Assembly: GCF_003001815.1 (NCBI RefSeq)
Contig: NZ_PVMZ01000019.1
Coordinates: 62,001-126,000 of the forward strand
Reading direction: 5' to 3'
DNA from: Actinoplanes italicus
GTDB lineage: Bacteria > Actinomycetota > Actinomycetes > Mycobacteriales > Micromonosporaceae
Length of the DNA stretch: 64,000 nucleotides
A model generated the notes under the pieces. The model was not told the origin of the DNA. It did not search any database and saw nothing but the letters and a program-made list of their open reading frames with translations. The position numbers were made by a program, and so were the translations under genes. Positions 8,413 through 17,658 of the stretch are shown piece by piece (the first letter of the stretch is position 1; every line of letters starts with the position of its first letter).

Positions 8413-10117
8413 GGGCCGGATCGGCGGCGATGCGCAGCGCCTCGACCAGGCGGCGGTAGAGGTCGTCGGTGGCGTACAGCTCGGCGTGGGTGCCCTGGGC
8501 CCGGACCCGGCCGTCCTCCAGGACCACGATGCGGTCGGCGTCCAGAACCGTGGACAGGCGGTGGGCGATCGTCACCACGGCGCCGTTCGCGGCGCGCTCA
8601 CGGATGCAGTCCTGCACGGCTGCCTCGGTCAGGCCGTCGACCTGGGCGGTCGCCTCGTCCAGCAGCAGCACGTCGGGGGTGCGCAGCAGGGCCCGGGCCA
8701 GCGCGATCCGCTGCCGCTGACCACCGGACACGTCGGTGGCAGTGAGGGCGGTGTCGAGGGCCTCCAGACGTACGGCGGTCAGCGCGCCGCGTACCTCATC
8801 GGAAGTCGCGTCGGGATGGGTGAACCGGAGGTTGTCCGCGATGGTGCCCGGCAGGACCGGCGTTTCCTGCTCGACGTAGGCGAGCCGTCCCCGGATCTCG
8901 TCGTGCGTCCACTCCGGATAGGGCCGCCCGTCGAGCAGGATCCGGCCGCCGGTGGGTTCGAGGAAGCGCAGCAGCAGCGAGAACAGTGTGGTCTTGCCGG
9001 CGCCGGACGGTCCGACGATGGCGGTGTGCCCGCGTCGCGCGATCTCCAGGTCGATGCCGTTCACCGCGGGTGCGAGGTCGGGGCCGTAGCGGGCGGTGAC
9101 GTCGCGCAGGACCAGCACCGGGCCGTCGCCGCTCGTCGGGCCCGGCGATTCGACCGCCGCCGACGGCTCCTGGCCGATGCTGTCGAGCTCGTTGATGCGG
9201 CCGGCCGCGGCGATACCGGACTGCAGAGCCGTCAGGTTCTGGGTGAGCTCCTGGATCGGGCCCATCAGCTGGAAGACGTAGAGCAGGAACGCCACCAGCG
9301 TCGACACCTCGAGCAGTCCCTGGCCTGCGCGCCAGGCGCCGATGGCGAGGATGAGCATCACCGACAGCTGGACGCCGGACCACGAGATGGTCCACACGGT
9401 CGCCGACACCTTGGCGGCTCGCACGCTGTGCGCGGCGGCGTCCCGGGCGTTTCCGATGATCCTCTCGCTCTGCCGGGCCTCGGCACGGCTTGCCTTGACG
9501 GTACGGATGGCGCGTAACGATCCCTCGAGGTTGGCTCCGAGCCGCCCCACCGACTCCTGTGCCGCCGTCTGCGCGACGCCGATCCGCGGCAGCAGCCAGC
9601 CCATCAGCGCGCCGACCACGACGACCGAGCCGAGGGTGCACGCGAGCAGGACCAGATCAAGGACCCCCATGAGTACGAGCGTCCCGACCAGCCCGATGCC
9701 GGCGTTGATCAGGCCGACGAGGCTCCCGGACGCGGCGTGCAGCAGCTCGGTGTCGGAGGTGACGCGGGTGACGAGCTCGCCGGTGGGGCGGCGCTGCAGG
9801 TCGAGGACGCGGGCCCGGAAGTAGCGCCTGATGATGGAGGTGCGGGCGTCGAGCACGATCTGCTCGGCGAGGGTGCCCATCAGGATCCACTGCCACAGCC
9901 CGATGGCGGCGCCGATGACGACGAGAACGGCCAGGACACTGACCGGTCCGGCCAGGTCGACACCGTCGGAGAAACTGTCGAGGACCCACTTGGTGACCAT
10001 CGGGGTGGCCAGCCCGGCGGCGTTGGCGGCGAGACCGAGGGCCAGGCCGATCAGCATGGTGCGGCGGTGGGGACGGAACACGGTGAGCAGAGTTCGCAGG
10101 CGCGTGGAATCCGGCAT
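8405..10117 (-). CDS. ABC exporter, fused permease and ATPase
   Basis: This is an exporter half-transporter of 570 aa that would act as a dimer in the membrane. Residues about 15-300 form six transmembrane helices with a coupling region (DLQRRPTGELVTRVTSDTE). The C-terminal ATPase has Walker A GPSGAGKTTL (about 372), the Q-loop YVEQETPVLPG, signature VSGGQRQRIALARALL, Walker B DVLLLDEATAQVD, and the H-loop IAHRLSTV. Start 10117 is preferred over the in-frame ATG at 10153, which would put the palindromic operator inside the gene. The divergent TetR gene probably represses it, so it is likely an inducible drug or metabolite exporter. Confidence 0.93.
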   Translation of the reverse strand: MPDSTRLRTLLTVFRPHRRTMLIGLALGLAANAAGLATPMVTKWVLDSFSDGVDLAGPVSVLAVLVVIGAAIGLWQWILMGTLAEQIVLDARTSIIRRYFRARVLDLQRRPTGELVTRVTSDTELLHAASGSLVGLINAGIGLVGTLVLMGVLDLVLLACTLGSVVVVGALMGWLLPRIGVAQTAAQESVGRLGANLEGSLRAIRTVKASRAEARQSERIIGNARDAAAHSVRAAKVSATVWTISWSGVQLSVMLILAIGAWRAGQGLLEVSTLVAFLLYVFQLMGPIQELTQNLTALQSGIAAAGRINELDSIGQEPSAAVESPGPTSGDGPVLVLRDVTARYGPDLAPAVNGIDLEIARRGHTAIVGPSGAGKTTLFSLLLRFLEPTGGRILLDGRPYPEWTHDEIRGRLAYVEQETPVLPGTIADNLRFTHPDATSDEVRGALTAVRLEALDTALTATDVSGGQRQRIALARALLRTPDVLLLDEATAQVDGLTEAAVQDCIRERAANGAVVTIAHRLSTVLDADRIVVLEDGRVRAQGTHAELYATDDLYRRLVEALRIAADPALT

Positions 10118-10125
10118 ACCCGTAA

Positions 10126-10143
10126 TGGAACACCGCTGTTCCA
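10126..10143. promoter_or_regulatory. TetR operator, perfect palindrome
   Basis: TGGAACA-CCGC-TGTTCCA has perfect 7-bp arms around a 4-nt spacer. It sits 9 nt before the ABC exporter start and 28 nt before the TetR start, in the 53-nt divergent intergenic region. A TATTCT hexamer (10158-10163) lies 7 nt before the TetR GTG, so the TetR mRNA may be leaderless. The palindrome would block both promoters. Confidence 0.7.
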
Positions 10144-10170
10144 AATTGGGCAAGTGTTATTCTGCTCGAC

Positions 10171-10719
10171 GTGACGACCGTCCCCACCGGCAGCCGGGCC
10201 CGCACCCGGCAGGCGATCCTCGACGCCGCCGTCGAAGTGCTGGCCCGCAACCCGTCGGCCTCCCTCGGTGACGTCGCCGTCGCCGCCGACGTGGGACGCA
10301 CCACGCTGCACCGCTACTTTGCCGAGCGCAGCGACCTGATCACCGCCCTGCACGCGCTCGCCGACGAACGCCTCGAGCGGGCCACCGCCCGCGCCCGGAT
10401 CGACGAGGGCCCCGCGGTGGCCGCGCTCCAGCGGCTCTGCCGGGAGTATTTCGACCTCGGTGACGTGCTGTCGCTGCTCTTCCGCGACCAGGTGAACTGC
10501 GACGAGGAGACGACCGTCTGCGACGAGGGCTTCGAGGAGTTGGTCCGGCGTGGCCACACCGACGGCAGCATCGACCCGGAGTTGCCCGCACTCTGGATCC
10601 AGAGCCTGCTCTGGTCACAGCTCTACGCCGGCTGGAGCTACCTGGCCGAGCACGGCGTCTCGCGCCACGAGGTACTACGTCTGGTGACGCGCAGCATCGG
10701 CGGTGCGGTCCGCCCCTGA
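10171..10719 (+). CDS. TetR-family repressor
   Basis: This TetR regulator has 182 aa. The HTH covers residues about 10-55 (RQAILDAAVEVLARNPSASLGDVAVAADVGRTTLHRYFAERSDL), with the family pattern VGRTTLHRYF in the recognition helix. The ligand domain is helical and contains a Cys-containing segment (DQVNCDEETTVCDEG), which could be redox- or metal-sensitive, though that is speculative. The GTG start is supported by a -10-like element 7 nt upstream. It is divergent from the ABC exporter and should bind the palindrome between them. Ligand binding would release the exporter. Confidence 0.92.
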   Translation: MTTVPTGSRARTRQAILDAAVEVLARNPSASLGDVAVAADVGRTTLHRYFAERSDLITALHALADERLERATARARIDEGPAVAALQRLCREYFDLGDVLSLLFRDQVNCDEETTVCDEGFEELVRRGHTDGSIDPELPALWIQSLLWSQLYAGWSYLAEHGVSRHEVLRLVTRSIGGAVRP

Positions 10720-10734
10720 CGCTCCTTTGCCTGG

Positions 10735-13700
10735 TCAGTCCCCGCAGGGCTCGGCCAGCGGTTCTCCGTGGACGTGACCGTTCCACTCGCCCGCGGTGAT
10801 GCCGCCGACCCGGTCACACAGCCGGTCCAGCGGGTTCTGCCAGAAGGTCGCGGTGTCCCACCAGCGCAGCGTGGTGTCGCCGCTGACGCTGGCCAGCGTG
10901 CCGGCACGCGGGCTCCAGGCCACGTCGTACACCGGACCGGTGTGCCCGGCCAGCGGAACTCCGAGCTGCCGCCGCTGGTCCACGTCCCAGATCCGCACGG
11001 TCCGGTCGTTGCCGGCGGTGGCCAGCGACCTCCCGTCCCGGTTGAACCTCACCGACCACACCGGCCCCGAGTGACCGGTCAGCGGATCGCCGGCGGCTGA
11101 ACCTCCGGCGGCGAGGTCCCACAGCCGGGTCGTTCCGTCCTCGCCGGCACTGGCCAGGAGCTTGCCGTCCGGGTCGAACGTCACGGCGTAGACGGGCCCG
11201 GTGTGGCCGGGCAGCGGCCCGGCGATCGTCTTCCGGCCGGCCACGTCCCACACCCACACCGCCCGGTCGACGCCGGCCGTCGCCAGGTGCTTCCCGCCGC
11301 GGTCGAACGCGAGCGCGCGTACCGGCCCGGTGTGGCGGATCAGCGGGCCTCCGGCCTGGTGCCACAGCGCCCGGTCCCGGGTCCACAGGCGTACCGTCCC
11401 GTCGTCGCCGGCGCTCGCCAGGTGCTTGTGGTCGGGGCTGAACGCCACGGCTCGCACCGGACCGGAATGACCCCTGAGCGGTGCGGCCGCCTGGCGGCGC
11501 GTGTCGGCGTTCCACAGCACGACCGTCGCGTCGTCGCCGGCCGAGGCGAGCAGTCTCATGTCGGGGCTGAACGCGACGGCGCGTACCGGCCCGGTGTGCC
11601 CGATCATCGGCTCGCCGACGGCGGCCCGCGTCGCCGGATCCCACAGGCGCACCCGATGATCGGTAGCACCGGTGGCCACCAGGCTGCCGTCCCGGCTGTA
11701 CGCCACGGCGTTGACCGGGTCGGTGTGCCCCGGCGGCGTGATGCCGAGCGGACGCCGGGTCGCCGGGTCCCACAGCCGCACTGTCCGGTCGGCGCCGGCC
11801 GTGGCCAGAATCTTCCCGTCCGGGCTGAATCTCATCACCCAGACGTTGCCGGAGTGGCCGGAGAGGAGTCCGACCTGCCGGCGGGTGCCCGAGTTCCAGA
11901 GGCGGATCCTCGCGTCGTCACCCGCGGTGGCCAGCAGTCCACCGGTCGTGGCCGCCATGTTCCGGATCGGGCCGGAGTGCCCGGTCATCCGTCCCACCAG
12001 ACGTCTGGTCGTCACGTCCCACAGGCGTACCGTCCGATCCTCGCCCGCGGTGGCCAGCCAGGTGCCGTCGTGGGTGAACTGCGCTGTGTACACCGGCCCG
12101 GTCCCGGTACTCAGCGGCGCGCCCGTCAGCCGCCCGGTTCCGGTGTCCCAGAACCGCACCGTGCCGGCGTCGTCCGTGGTCACGAGCAGCCTGCCAGCGG
12201 GGTCGAAGCCGAGGGAGTGGATCGCCCCGGAGTGGGCGACCGCCTCACCCACCCTCTTCCCGGTCACGGGGTCCCACAGGCGGGCGGTCCTGTCGTCGCT
12301 GTAGCCGGCCAGCCGTGTTCCGTCCGGACTGAACTTCACCAGTCGCACCGTGTCCCCGTGTCCGCTGAGCACCTCGTGCCGAACCCCGGTCCTCAGGCCC
12401 CACAGCTGCACCGTCCGGTCCTCACCGCCGGTGGCCACGAGAGTGCCCGCGGCGTTGACGTCCACGGAACGCACCGGGCCGGCGTGTCCGGAGAGGAGGC
12501 CGATCTGCTCACCGGTCGTGGTGTCCCACAGTCGTACCGTCGCGTCCTCGGAGGCGGTGGCCAGCACGGTCCCGTCCGGGGTGAAGTCCACCGAGCGGAC
12601 CCGGGTGGTGTGGCCGCGCAGCGGTTCGGTCACCGGGTTGCCGGTCTTCGGATCCCACAGCCGGACCGTGCCGTAACCGTCGGCGGTCGCCAGGAGCTTT
12701 CCGTCCTCGCTGAACTTGACGACGCCCGAGTCGCCGGGCAGGACGTTGGCGGCGTCGGCGAGCAGGGCGCCCGCGACGTCGAGTGACTCGTCGGTGCGCC
12801 CGGCCGCCAGGGCCGCCGCGGCGAACCGTTCCGAGGTGATGCGGTTCTCCGCGGTGAGGCTGCGGCTGAGCCCGCTGGCCAGCAGCGAGATCGCCCGCTC
12901 GTGGTTCTCGTCGGCGCGCATGGCGCTGTAGCCGGCCAGGCCCAGCAGCAGGACCATGACCATTCCCGCGGCCTGATACGCCCGCCGTCGCCGACGGTCG
13001 CGGCGCAGGCTGATGCTGAGGAACTGTGCGGTGTCCGGGTGGATGGGGAAGTGCCGCGCCGGGTCTTCGGCCCACCGGTGGCGTGCGTCCTCGACGGCCA
13101 GCAGCCGCCCGCCGCTGTAGAGGTAGGAGGGGTCGCGGCGGCCCTGCTGCCAGTCGTGCACGTCGTCGGTGAGCGCCCGGTAGAGCGCCTGATCGGTGAG
13201 GCTGGGTTGCAGCCAGTCCCGGAGGCGGTTCCACGACCGCAGCAGTTCCTCGTGGGCGATGGTGACGTGGTCGCTGTCGGAGACCGTGACGAGCCGCTGC
13301 GCCGCGAACGCCTCGACGACCTCGTCGATCGCGTCGCTGCCCGTGGCGGTCCGCAGAGCGCCGCGGGTGCTGGGTTGCCGGGTGAGGCGGCCGTCGGTCA
13401 TCGCGGTGAGGTGGATGAACGCGAGCCGGGCGACGTCCTGGCGGTCGGGGGCGAGGCTCTCGTAGACGCGCTCGGCGCTCGTGCGCACGATGTCGGCCAC
13501 GCCCCCGGTGCGGCGGTAGGCCTCCACGGTCAGCCCGGCGGTGTCCCTGGCCTGCCACATCACGAACATGACCTGGGACAGCAGCGGCAGGACCCCGCAG
13601 TCGAAGCCCACCGGGAGGCATCGTTCCCGCAGATCGTCGAGGACCACGGCGCACAGATCGCCGGGCAGGCGCACGCCCGCTTCGGCGGCCGGGCCCACGA

Positions 13701-14733
13701 TGGCCTCGCGCAGTTCCGACTCACTCATGGCGCCCACCGCGAACACACCGGACTCGGCCGCCCGCCGGATCGGTTCGAACGCCAGCGCCCGGTCCAGGAA
13801 GTCTCCGCGGATCCCGGCGACGACCAGCGCACCGGGCTCCCCGCCGGGCAGGACCGGCCCGGTCGCGAGGCTGTGCAGCGCGGTCAGGAAGGTCTCCTGT
13901 TCAGCGGTGTCGGTGGTGAGAGTGAACAGCTCCTCGAGCTGATCCACCACGAGCACCAGGCGCGGATGGGCGCCGGGTCCGGTTGCTCGACCGGCGGCGG
14001 CCAGGGCCTGCCCGGCGAGCAGATGCGTCTGCTCGGGGCGGGTGGTCAGCGCCTCCTGAACGGTGATGGCGTCGGCCGCCGCGAGCTCGGCCAGGTGGAT
14101 GGCGAGCTGCCGGACCGGGTCGCCGGTCGGAGTGATCACACGTCGCGGCCAGGCCCGGCTTCCCTCGGTCAGGCCGTCGGCGGCCAGAGACCCCATCAGC
14201 CCGGCGCGCAGCAGGGACGACTTCCCGGCGCCCGACGGCCCGAGTACGAGCAGCATGCCGGCGTGCCACGGCTGCTCCCGGAGCCGGTCCAGCAGCCGTC
14301 CGGTCAGCAGCCGTCGTCCGTAGAAGACCGTGGCGTGCTGTTCCTCGAACGGGCGGAGCCCGAGGTACGGGCATCCCTCCCACGCGGACCGGCGGTGCTG
14401 GCCGGCCTGCGCCGCGCGTGGGACGGGCCGGTCAGCCTCGCTTCCCTCCGCGAGGTACCGGGCTCGGGCCTGCTCCCGTTCGCTCGCCTTCAGCGCCTGC
14501 GCGATGCGTACGGCCACCTCCGGGCTCGGGGCGGTCTTGCCGGCGAAGATCTGACTGAGATAGCCGACCGACACCTCCGACGTGCTGTTGATCTTCCGCA
14601 GAGACGGGTCGCCGGCCCGGTGCCGGAGCTCGAGAAGAAGATCGTGCAGCCGGCGATGATCACCCACCGGATTACTCTGCGTCGCCACGGCATCAGGATA
14701 GGTGTCGGGAGGCGCGCCGTTCAGGGCGTTCAC
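10735..14733 (-). CDS. HTH-nSTAND NTPase-WD40 repeat membrane protein
   Basis: This is a large regulatory NTPase of 1332 aa. Domains in order are an XRE-like HTH (about 25-85; SEVSVGYLSQIFAGKTAPSPEVAVRIAQAL), a linker, and a novel-STAND NTPase with P-loop LGPSGAGKSSLLRAG (about 165) and Walker B LVLVVDQLEELF. A helical region follows, then one transmembrane helix (about 590-610; GMVMVLLLGLAGYSA), and at least 13 WD40 repeats (about 680-1310, each with GH...LATAG.DRTVRLWD). The family is common in actinomycetes; roles proposed for STAND proteins include signalling, programmed death and phage defence. The domain order places HTH and NTPase inside and the propeller outside or vice versa. No neighbouring effector is evident. 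It uses a GTG start. Confidence 0.92.
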   Translation of the reverse strand: MNALNGAPPDTYPDAVATQSNPVGDHRRLHDLLLELRHRAGDPSLRKINSTSEVSVGYLSQIFAGKTAPSPEVAVRIAQALKASEREQARARYLAEGSEADRPVPRAAQAGQHRRSAWEGCPYLGLRPFEEQHATVFYGRRLLTGRLLDRLREQPWHAGMLLVLGPSGAGKSSLLRAGLMGSLAADGLTEGSRAWPRRVITPTGDPVRQLAIHLAELAAADAITVQEALTTRPEQTHLLAGQALAAAGRATGPGAHPRLVLVVDQLEELFTLTTDTAEQETFLTALHSLATGPVLPGGEPGALVVAGIRGDFLDRALAFEPIRRAAESGVFAVGAMSESELREAIVGPAAEAGVRLPGDLCAVVLDDLRERCLPVGFDCGVLPLLSQVMFVMWQARDTAGLTVEAYRRTGGVADIVRTSAERVYESLAPDRQDVARLAFIHLTAMTDGRLTRQPSTRGALRTATGSDAIDEVVEAFAAQRLVTVSDSDHVTIAHEELLRSWNRLRDWLQPSLTDQALYRALTDDVHDWQQGRRDPSYLYSGGRLLAVEDARHRWAEDPARHFPIHPDTAQFLSISLRRDRRRRRAYQAAGMVMVLLLGLAGYSAMRADENHERAISLLASGLSRSLTAENRITSERFAAAALAAGRTDESLDVAGALLADAANVLPGDSGVVKFSEDGKLLATADGYGTVRLWDPKTGNPVTEPLRGHTTRVRSVDFTPDGTVLATASEDATVRLWDTTTGEQIGLLSGHAGPVRSVDVNAAGTLVATGGEDRTVQLWGLRTGVRHEVLSGHGDTVRLVKFSPDGTRLAGYSDDRTARLWDPVTGKRVGEAVAHSGAIHSLGFDPAGRLLVTTDDAGTVRFWDTGTGRLTGAPLSTGTGPVYTAQFTHDGTWLATAGEDRTVRLWDVTTRRLVGRMTGHSGPIRNMAATTGGLLATAGDDARIRLWNSGTRRQVGLLSGHSGNVWVMRFSPDGKILATAGADRTVRLWDPATRRPLGITPPGHTDPVNAVAYSRDGSLVATGATDHRVRLWDPATRAAVGEPMIGHTGPVRAVAFSPDMRLLASAGDDATVVLWNADTRRQAAAPLRGHSGPVRAVAFSPDHKHLASAGDDGTVRLWTRDRALWHQAGGPLIRHTGPVRALAFDRGGKHLATAGVDRAVWVWDVAGRKTIAGPLPGHTGPVYAVTFDPDGKLLASAGEDGTTRLWDLAAGGSAAGDPLTGHSGPVWSVRFNRDGRSLATAGNDRTVRIWDVDQRRQLGVPLAGHTGPVYDVAWSPRAGTLASVSGDTTLRWWDTATFWQNPLDRLCDRVGGITAGEWNGHVHGEPLAEPCGD

Positions 14734-14790
14734 CGGACCTACGCCGATCTGAGCGCCGGCCGCGCGGCCACGCCTCGGAGCTGCGGGAAA

Positions 14791-14815
14791 GTGTTCACTC
14801 GGCAGCAGTGAACAC
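14791..14815. promoter_or_regulatory. 9-bp inverted repeat in divergent region
   Basis: GTGTTCACT, 7 nt, AGTGAACAC are perfect arms. The site lies 58 nt from the start of the STAND-WD40 gene and 53 nt before the histidine kinase start. As it sits between divergent genes and has no U-tract, it is more likely an operator than a terminator. The HTH of the STAND protein is an obvious candidate binder (inference). Confidence 0.6.
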
Positions 14816-14867
14816 CGGCAGCCGGGGGTTTTCTGAGCTCACCGCAACGAACCGACCGGAGGAAGCC

Positions 14868-15623
14868 ATGCGAACGAAGCTCACTTTCTGTAACGCTGCC
14901 GCGCCTACCACGCCGCAGGCCCGCGAATCCGAGCTGCGCGCCCTGATGACGATGGCTTCCCACGATCTGAAGAACCCGCTCGCCTCGATCGCCGCGCACG
15001 TCGAGGTGCTGCGGGCCGAGTACGGCGAGACCGACGAGGACTTCCGGCACTTCCTGGCCGCGATCGAGCGCGGACTGGGCCGGATGAGCCGGCTGGCCGA
15101 GGAACTGATGGACTACGCGCGGGCCGACCGCGAGCTCGACCCACGGCAGTCGTCACTGAACGACCTGGTCGGCGAGGTCGTCGGCGACCACGCCGCCACC
15201 CCGGGCACGGCCCGGGTGACCGTGGCCGAAGCGCTGCCGGACGTCGTCGCGGACGCCGGGCTGCTGCGTCACGTGCTGGACAACCTGATCGGGAACGCGA
15301 TCAAGTACACACCCGCGGGCGCGGTCCCCGAGATCGAGATCCGGGCGTTCGACCTGGCCGACGGCAGCACCCGTGTCGAGGTCTCGGACCGTGGCATCGG
15401 CATCCCGGTGGCCGAGCAGCCGAAGGTCTTCGACGCCTTCCACCGCTGCGCCAACAGCGGCGGATACTCCGGCACAGGCCTGGGCCTGCACATCTGCCGG
15501 CGCATCGTCGAACGCCACGGCGGGCGGATCGGGGTCGAGTCGAACATCGGCGGAGGTAGCCGCTTCTGGTTCACCCTTCCGTCGGGCCGGACCGCTCCTC
15601 CGGCGCGGACCGAGGTCTCGTGA
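14868..15623 (+). CDS. Soluble sensor histidine kinase
   Basis: This 251-aa histidine kinase consists only of a transmitter. The HisKA dimerisation helix has the H-box MASHDLKNPLASIAAH (about residues 30-45), followed by the N-box HVLDNLIGNAIKY, the G1 box DRGIGIP, the F-box FDAFHR and the G2 box GTGLGLHICRRIVERHGG. There is no transmembrane helix and no PAS or GAF domain, so input must come from a partner protein. No response regulator is adjacent, so it is an orphan. ATG 14868 is chosen for its Shine-Dalgarno GGAGGA and because an earlier in-frame start lies in the palindrome. The 3' end overlaps the convergent PH-domain gene by 53 nt. Confidence 0.9.
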   Translation: MRTKLTFCNAAAPTTPQARESELRALMTMASHDLKNPLASIAAHVEVLRAEYGETDEDFRHFLAAIERGLGRMSRLAEELMDYARADRELDPRQSSLNDLVGEVVGDHAATPGTARVTVAEALPDVVADAGLLRHVLDNLIGNAIKYTPAGAVPEIEIRAFDLADGSTRVEVSDRGIGIPVAEQPKVFDAFHRCANSGGYSGTGLGLHICRRIVERHGGRIGVESNIGGGSRFWFTLPSGRTAPPARTEVS

Positions 15624-17088
15624 CGTCGGTGAGGTGCGGCGCGGCCTCGGCGACGAAGGCCAGGGCCTGGTCGACGCTCATGTCCGGGGCCTCGTAGTGG
15701 CGGCTGCCGGCGGCCGTCGGGATGCCGACGGTCATCCGGCCGCCCCAGCGCTGGAAGAGGGACTGCTGGATCGTCCAGCCGATCACCGCCCGCTTCTGCA
15801 GGGCGACCGTCCGGCGGTTCAGGGCACCGGTGCGGATCATCAGGTAGTCGCCGCCGGTGGTGTGGCCCAGCGATCGGTACGCCACCACCGCCAGCGGGAT
15901 CGTCACCGGGAGCAGCGTCAGCGGGAGCAGCCACCACCGGCCGGGGAGCGCGCCGCTCAGCGTGAACAGCAGCAGGACGCCGGAGAGCAGCGCCGGGCCG
16001 TACGCCGCCCAGCCGATCCGGCGTACCAGAGCTCCTCTCGGGTGGCGGCGCAGTTCCGCCTCCAGCGGCCGGGCTCCGTCCGGCAGGATCCGCGCGGCCA
16101 GCTCGCGGGCCTCGCCGAGACGGAGGCGGGGCAGGATGTCACCGACGGAGGCTTCGCCCAGGGCACGGAGGCCGGTGGAGAGCACCTTGGTACGGGTGAG
16201 CCGCAGCCACCGCCACAGCAACGGCTCGTCGAAGGCGATTCCCCGGATGCGGCCGTCGGCGCGTTGCACCGTGCGGGTGGTGAGCAGGCCGCGGCGGGTG
16301 ACGAGGGCGGTGTCGGGGCCGTCCCCGGTGCGCAGGAGGGTGAAGTTCCAGTTCTCCATGACGAAGGTGGCGGCCTGCAGCGCGATCCCGATCGGGTACG
16401 CGATGAGCACCGCGACCACGATCGTCCACACCAGCGACGGACCGTCGATCAGGTCGTGGGCGGTGTCGAGCAGGTCGACGCCGAACGGGCGCAGCAGCCA
16501 GTGCAGGGCGAACACCGGGCCCAGCACCGCGAAGACCGACCACACGCCGATCACGTTGAGCGGCACCCACTGAGGGCGCAGGCGGGCGATGACCGTCTCC
16601 GGGCCGGGCTGTGGCTCGCCGGCCCGCCCGGTCTGCTCGATCTCCTCATTCCGGGCGCCGGGCATCAGATCGCGGCGCAGACGCTCGGCCTGCTCCGAGG
16701 CCAGGCCGTTGAGGTCGAACGACGCGTCCGCCTCGCCGGATCCGACATGGACGGTACGCAGCCCGAGCACCCGCTGCAGCAGACGTGCCGACACGTCGAC
16801 GGTCCGGATCCGCTCGCGGGCCACGATCCGGTGCCTGCGGGCCAGCCAGCCGGTGTGCATCTCCACCTGCTGTCCGGTGATCCGGAACCGGGTGGTCCGC
16901 CACGTGCTGAGCGTGCCCAGGGCGCCGAGCACGCCGAACACCGAGCCGGCGATCAGCGGCCAGATCGGGTCGTCGCCGACGGTGATGCCGAGGATGCCGG
17001 CCGGCAGCGACAGCGCGACCCGGGCCAGGCCCTGATAGACGACCCGGATGTCGAGGCGCTGCCAGGCGGTCTCGCCGGCGGTGCTCAC
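15571..17088 (-). CDS. Bacterial PH-domain membrane protein (YdbT-like)
   Basis: This 505-aa membrane protein has bacterial pleckstrin-homology (bPH_2) repeats. Hydrophobic helix pairs at about 20-65, 180-235 and 365-410 alternate with PH-like segments, for example TTRFRITGQQVEMHTGWLARRHRIVARERIRTVDV and the later NRRTVALQKRAVIGWTIQQS. This is the arrangement of Bacillus YdbT. It starts with GTG inside a 4-nt GTGA overlap with the smaller PH gene, so the two are made together, as with YdbS/YdbT. YdbST-type proteins have been linked to resistance to linocin-like bacteriocins and to membrane stress, but the function in actinomycetes is not known. Confidence 0.88.
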   Translation of the reverse strand: MSTAGETAWQRLDIRVVYQGLARVALSLPAGILGITVGDDPIWPLIAGSVFGVLGALGTLSTWRTTRFRITGQQVEMHTGWLARRHRIVARERIRTVDVSARLLQRVLGLRTVHVGSGEADASFDLNGLASEQAERLRRDLMPGARNEEIEQTGRAGEPQPGPETVIARLRPQWVPLNVIGVWSVFAVLGPVFALHWLLRPFGVDLLDTAHDLIDGPSLVWTIVVAVLIAYPIGIALQAATFVMENWNFTLLRTGDGPDTALVTRRGLLTTRTVQRADGRIRGIAFDEPLLWRWLRLTRTKVLSTGLRALGEASVGDILPRLRLGEARELAARILPDGARPLEAELRRHPRGALVRRIGWAAYGPALLSGVLLLFTLSGALPGRWWLLPLTLLPVTIPLAVVAYRSLGHTTGGDYLMIRTGALNRRTVALQKRAVIGWTIQQSLFQRWGGRMTVGIPTAAGSRHYEAPDMSVDQALAFVAEAAPHLTDVTRPRSAPEERSGPTEG

Positions 17089-17588
17089 GTGGCGTCACCG
17101 GTGGTCGCCGCGGTGATCTCCCGGAGCCGGTCGACGGCCTCCTCTGCGACGGGCGTGGCGACCCCCTCGATGGTGATCTTCCCTTCCGAGGAGGCGGTGG
17201 TGACGCTGATGGTGGCCAGGCCGAGCCGCCGCTGGAGCGGGCCGATCTCGGTGTCGATGCTCTGGATACGGGAGATCGGGACGATCCGCCACTCGCGGGT
17301 GATCCAGCCGCTGAGCGCGTAGACAGCGTTGTCGGTGGCCTCCCAGCGGTGCACCCGGTACCGCCAGGTCGGCATGACGGTGATGTTGACCGCGTAGACG
17401 ACGGCGAGGATCAGAAGCACCGGGCCGAGCCAGGGCCGGGTGATCTCGGCGTACGCGTAGATCGCGGTGAGGGCGCCGAGCACACCGACGGCCCAGAAGA
17501 TCGCCTGCAACGTACGCCAGAGCACGAACCGGCGGTCCAGCCGGTGCCGCGGAGGCCGGAGGCTCGGTGATGCGGAGGTCTCGGGCAT
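17085..17588 (-). CDS. Bacterial PH-domain membrane protein (YdbS-like)
   Basis: This small PH-domain membrane protein has 167 aa. Two transmembrane helices (about 25-70; LQAIFWAVGVLGALTAIYAYA and LGPVLLILAVVYAVNITV) are followed by one bPH_2 domain with the hallmark YRVHRWEATDNAVYALSGWITREWRIVPISRIQSID. That stretch ends in the family's R-I-Q-x-I/V-D motif. It is the first gene of a two-gene unit with the 505-aa PH protein. I chose ATG 17588 because the longer upstream reading enters the promoter of the divergent M23 gene and lacks PH-family residues. Confidence 0.9.
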   Translation of the reverse strand: MPETSASPSLRPPRHRLDRRFVLWRTLQAIFWAVGVLGALTAIYAYAEITRPWLGPVLLILAVVYAVNITVMPTWRYRVHRWEATDNAVYALSGWITREWRIVPISRIQSIDTEIGPLQRRLGLATISVTTASSEGKITIEGVATPVAEEAVDRLREITAATTGDAT

Positions 17589-17658
17589 GGGGCCATGGTG
17601 ACCGGTCCGTGCCAGGCCCCGGCGGCTCCGGTTGCCACGCTCTGTCAGGATCGTGCGG

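Noticed and set aside
12901..14811. Long plus-strand open frame opposite the STAND-WD40 gene
   Set aside because: It is an antisense shadow of a high-GC gene: Arg/Pro/Gly-rich with no domain and no ribosome site.
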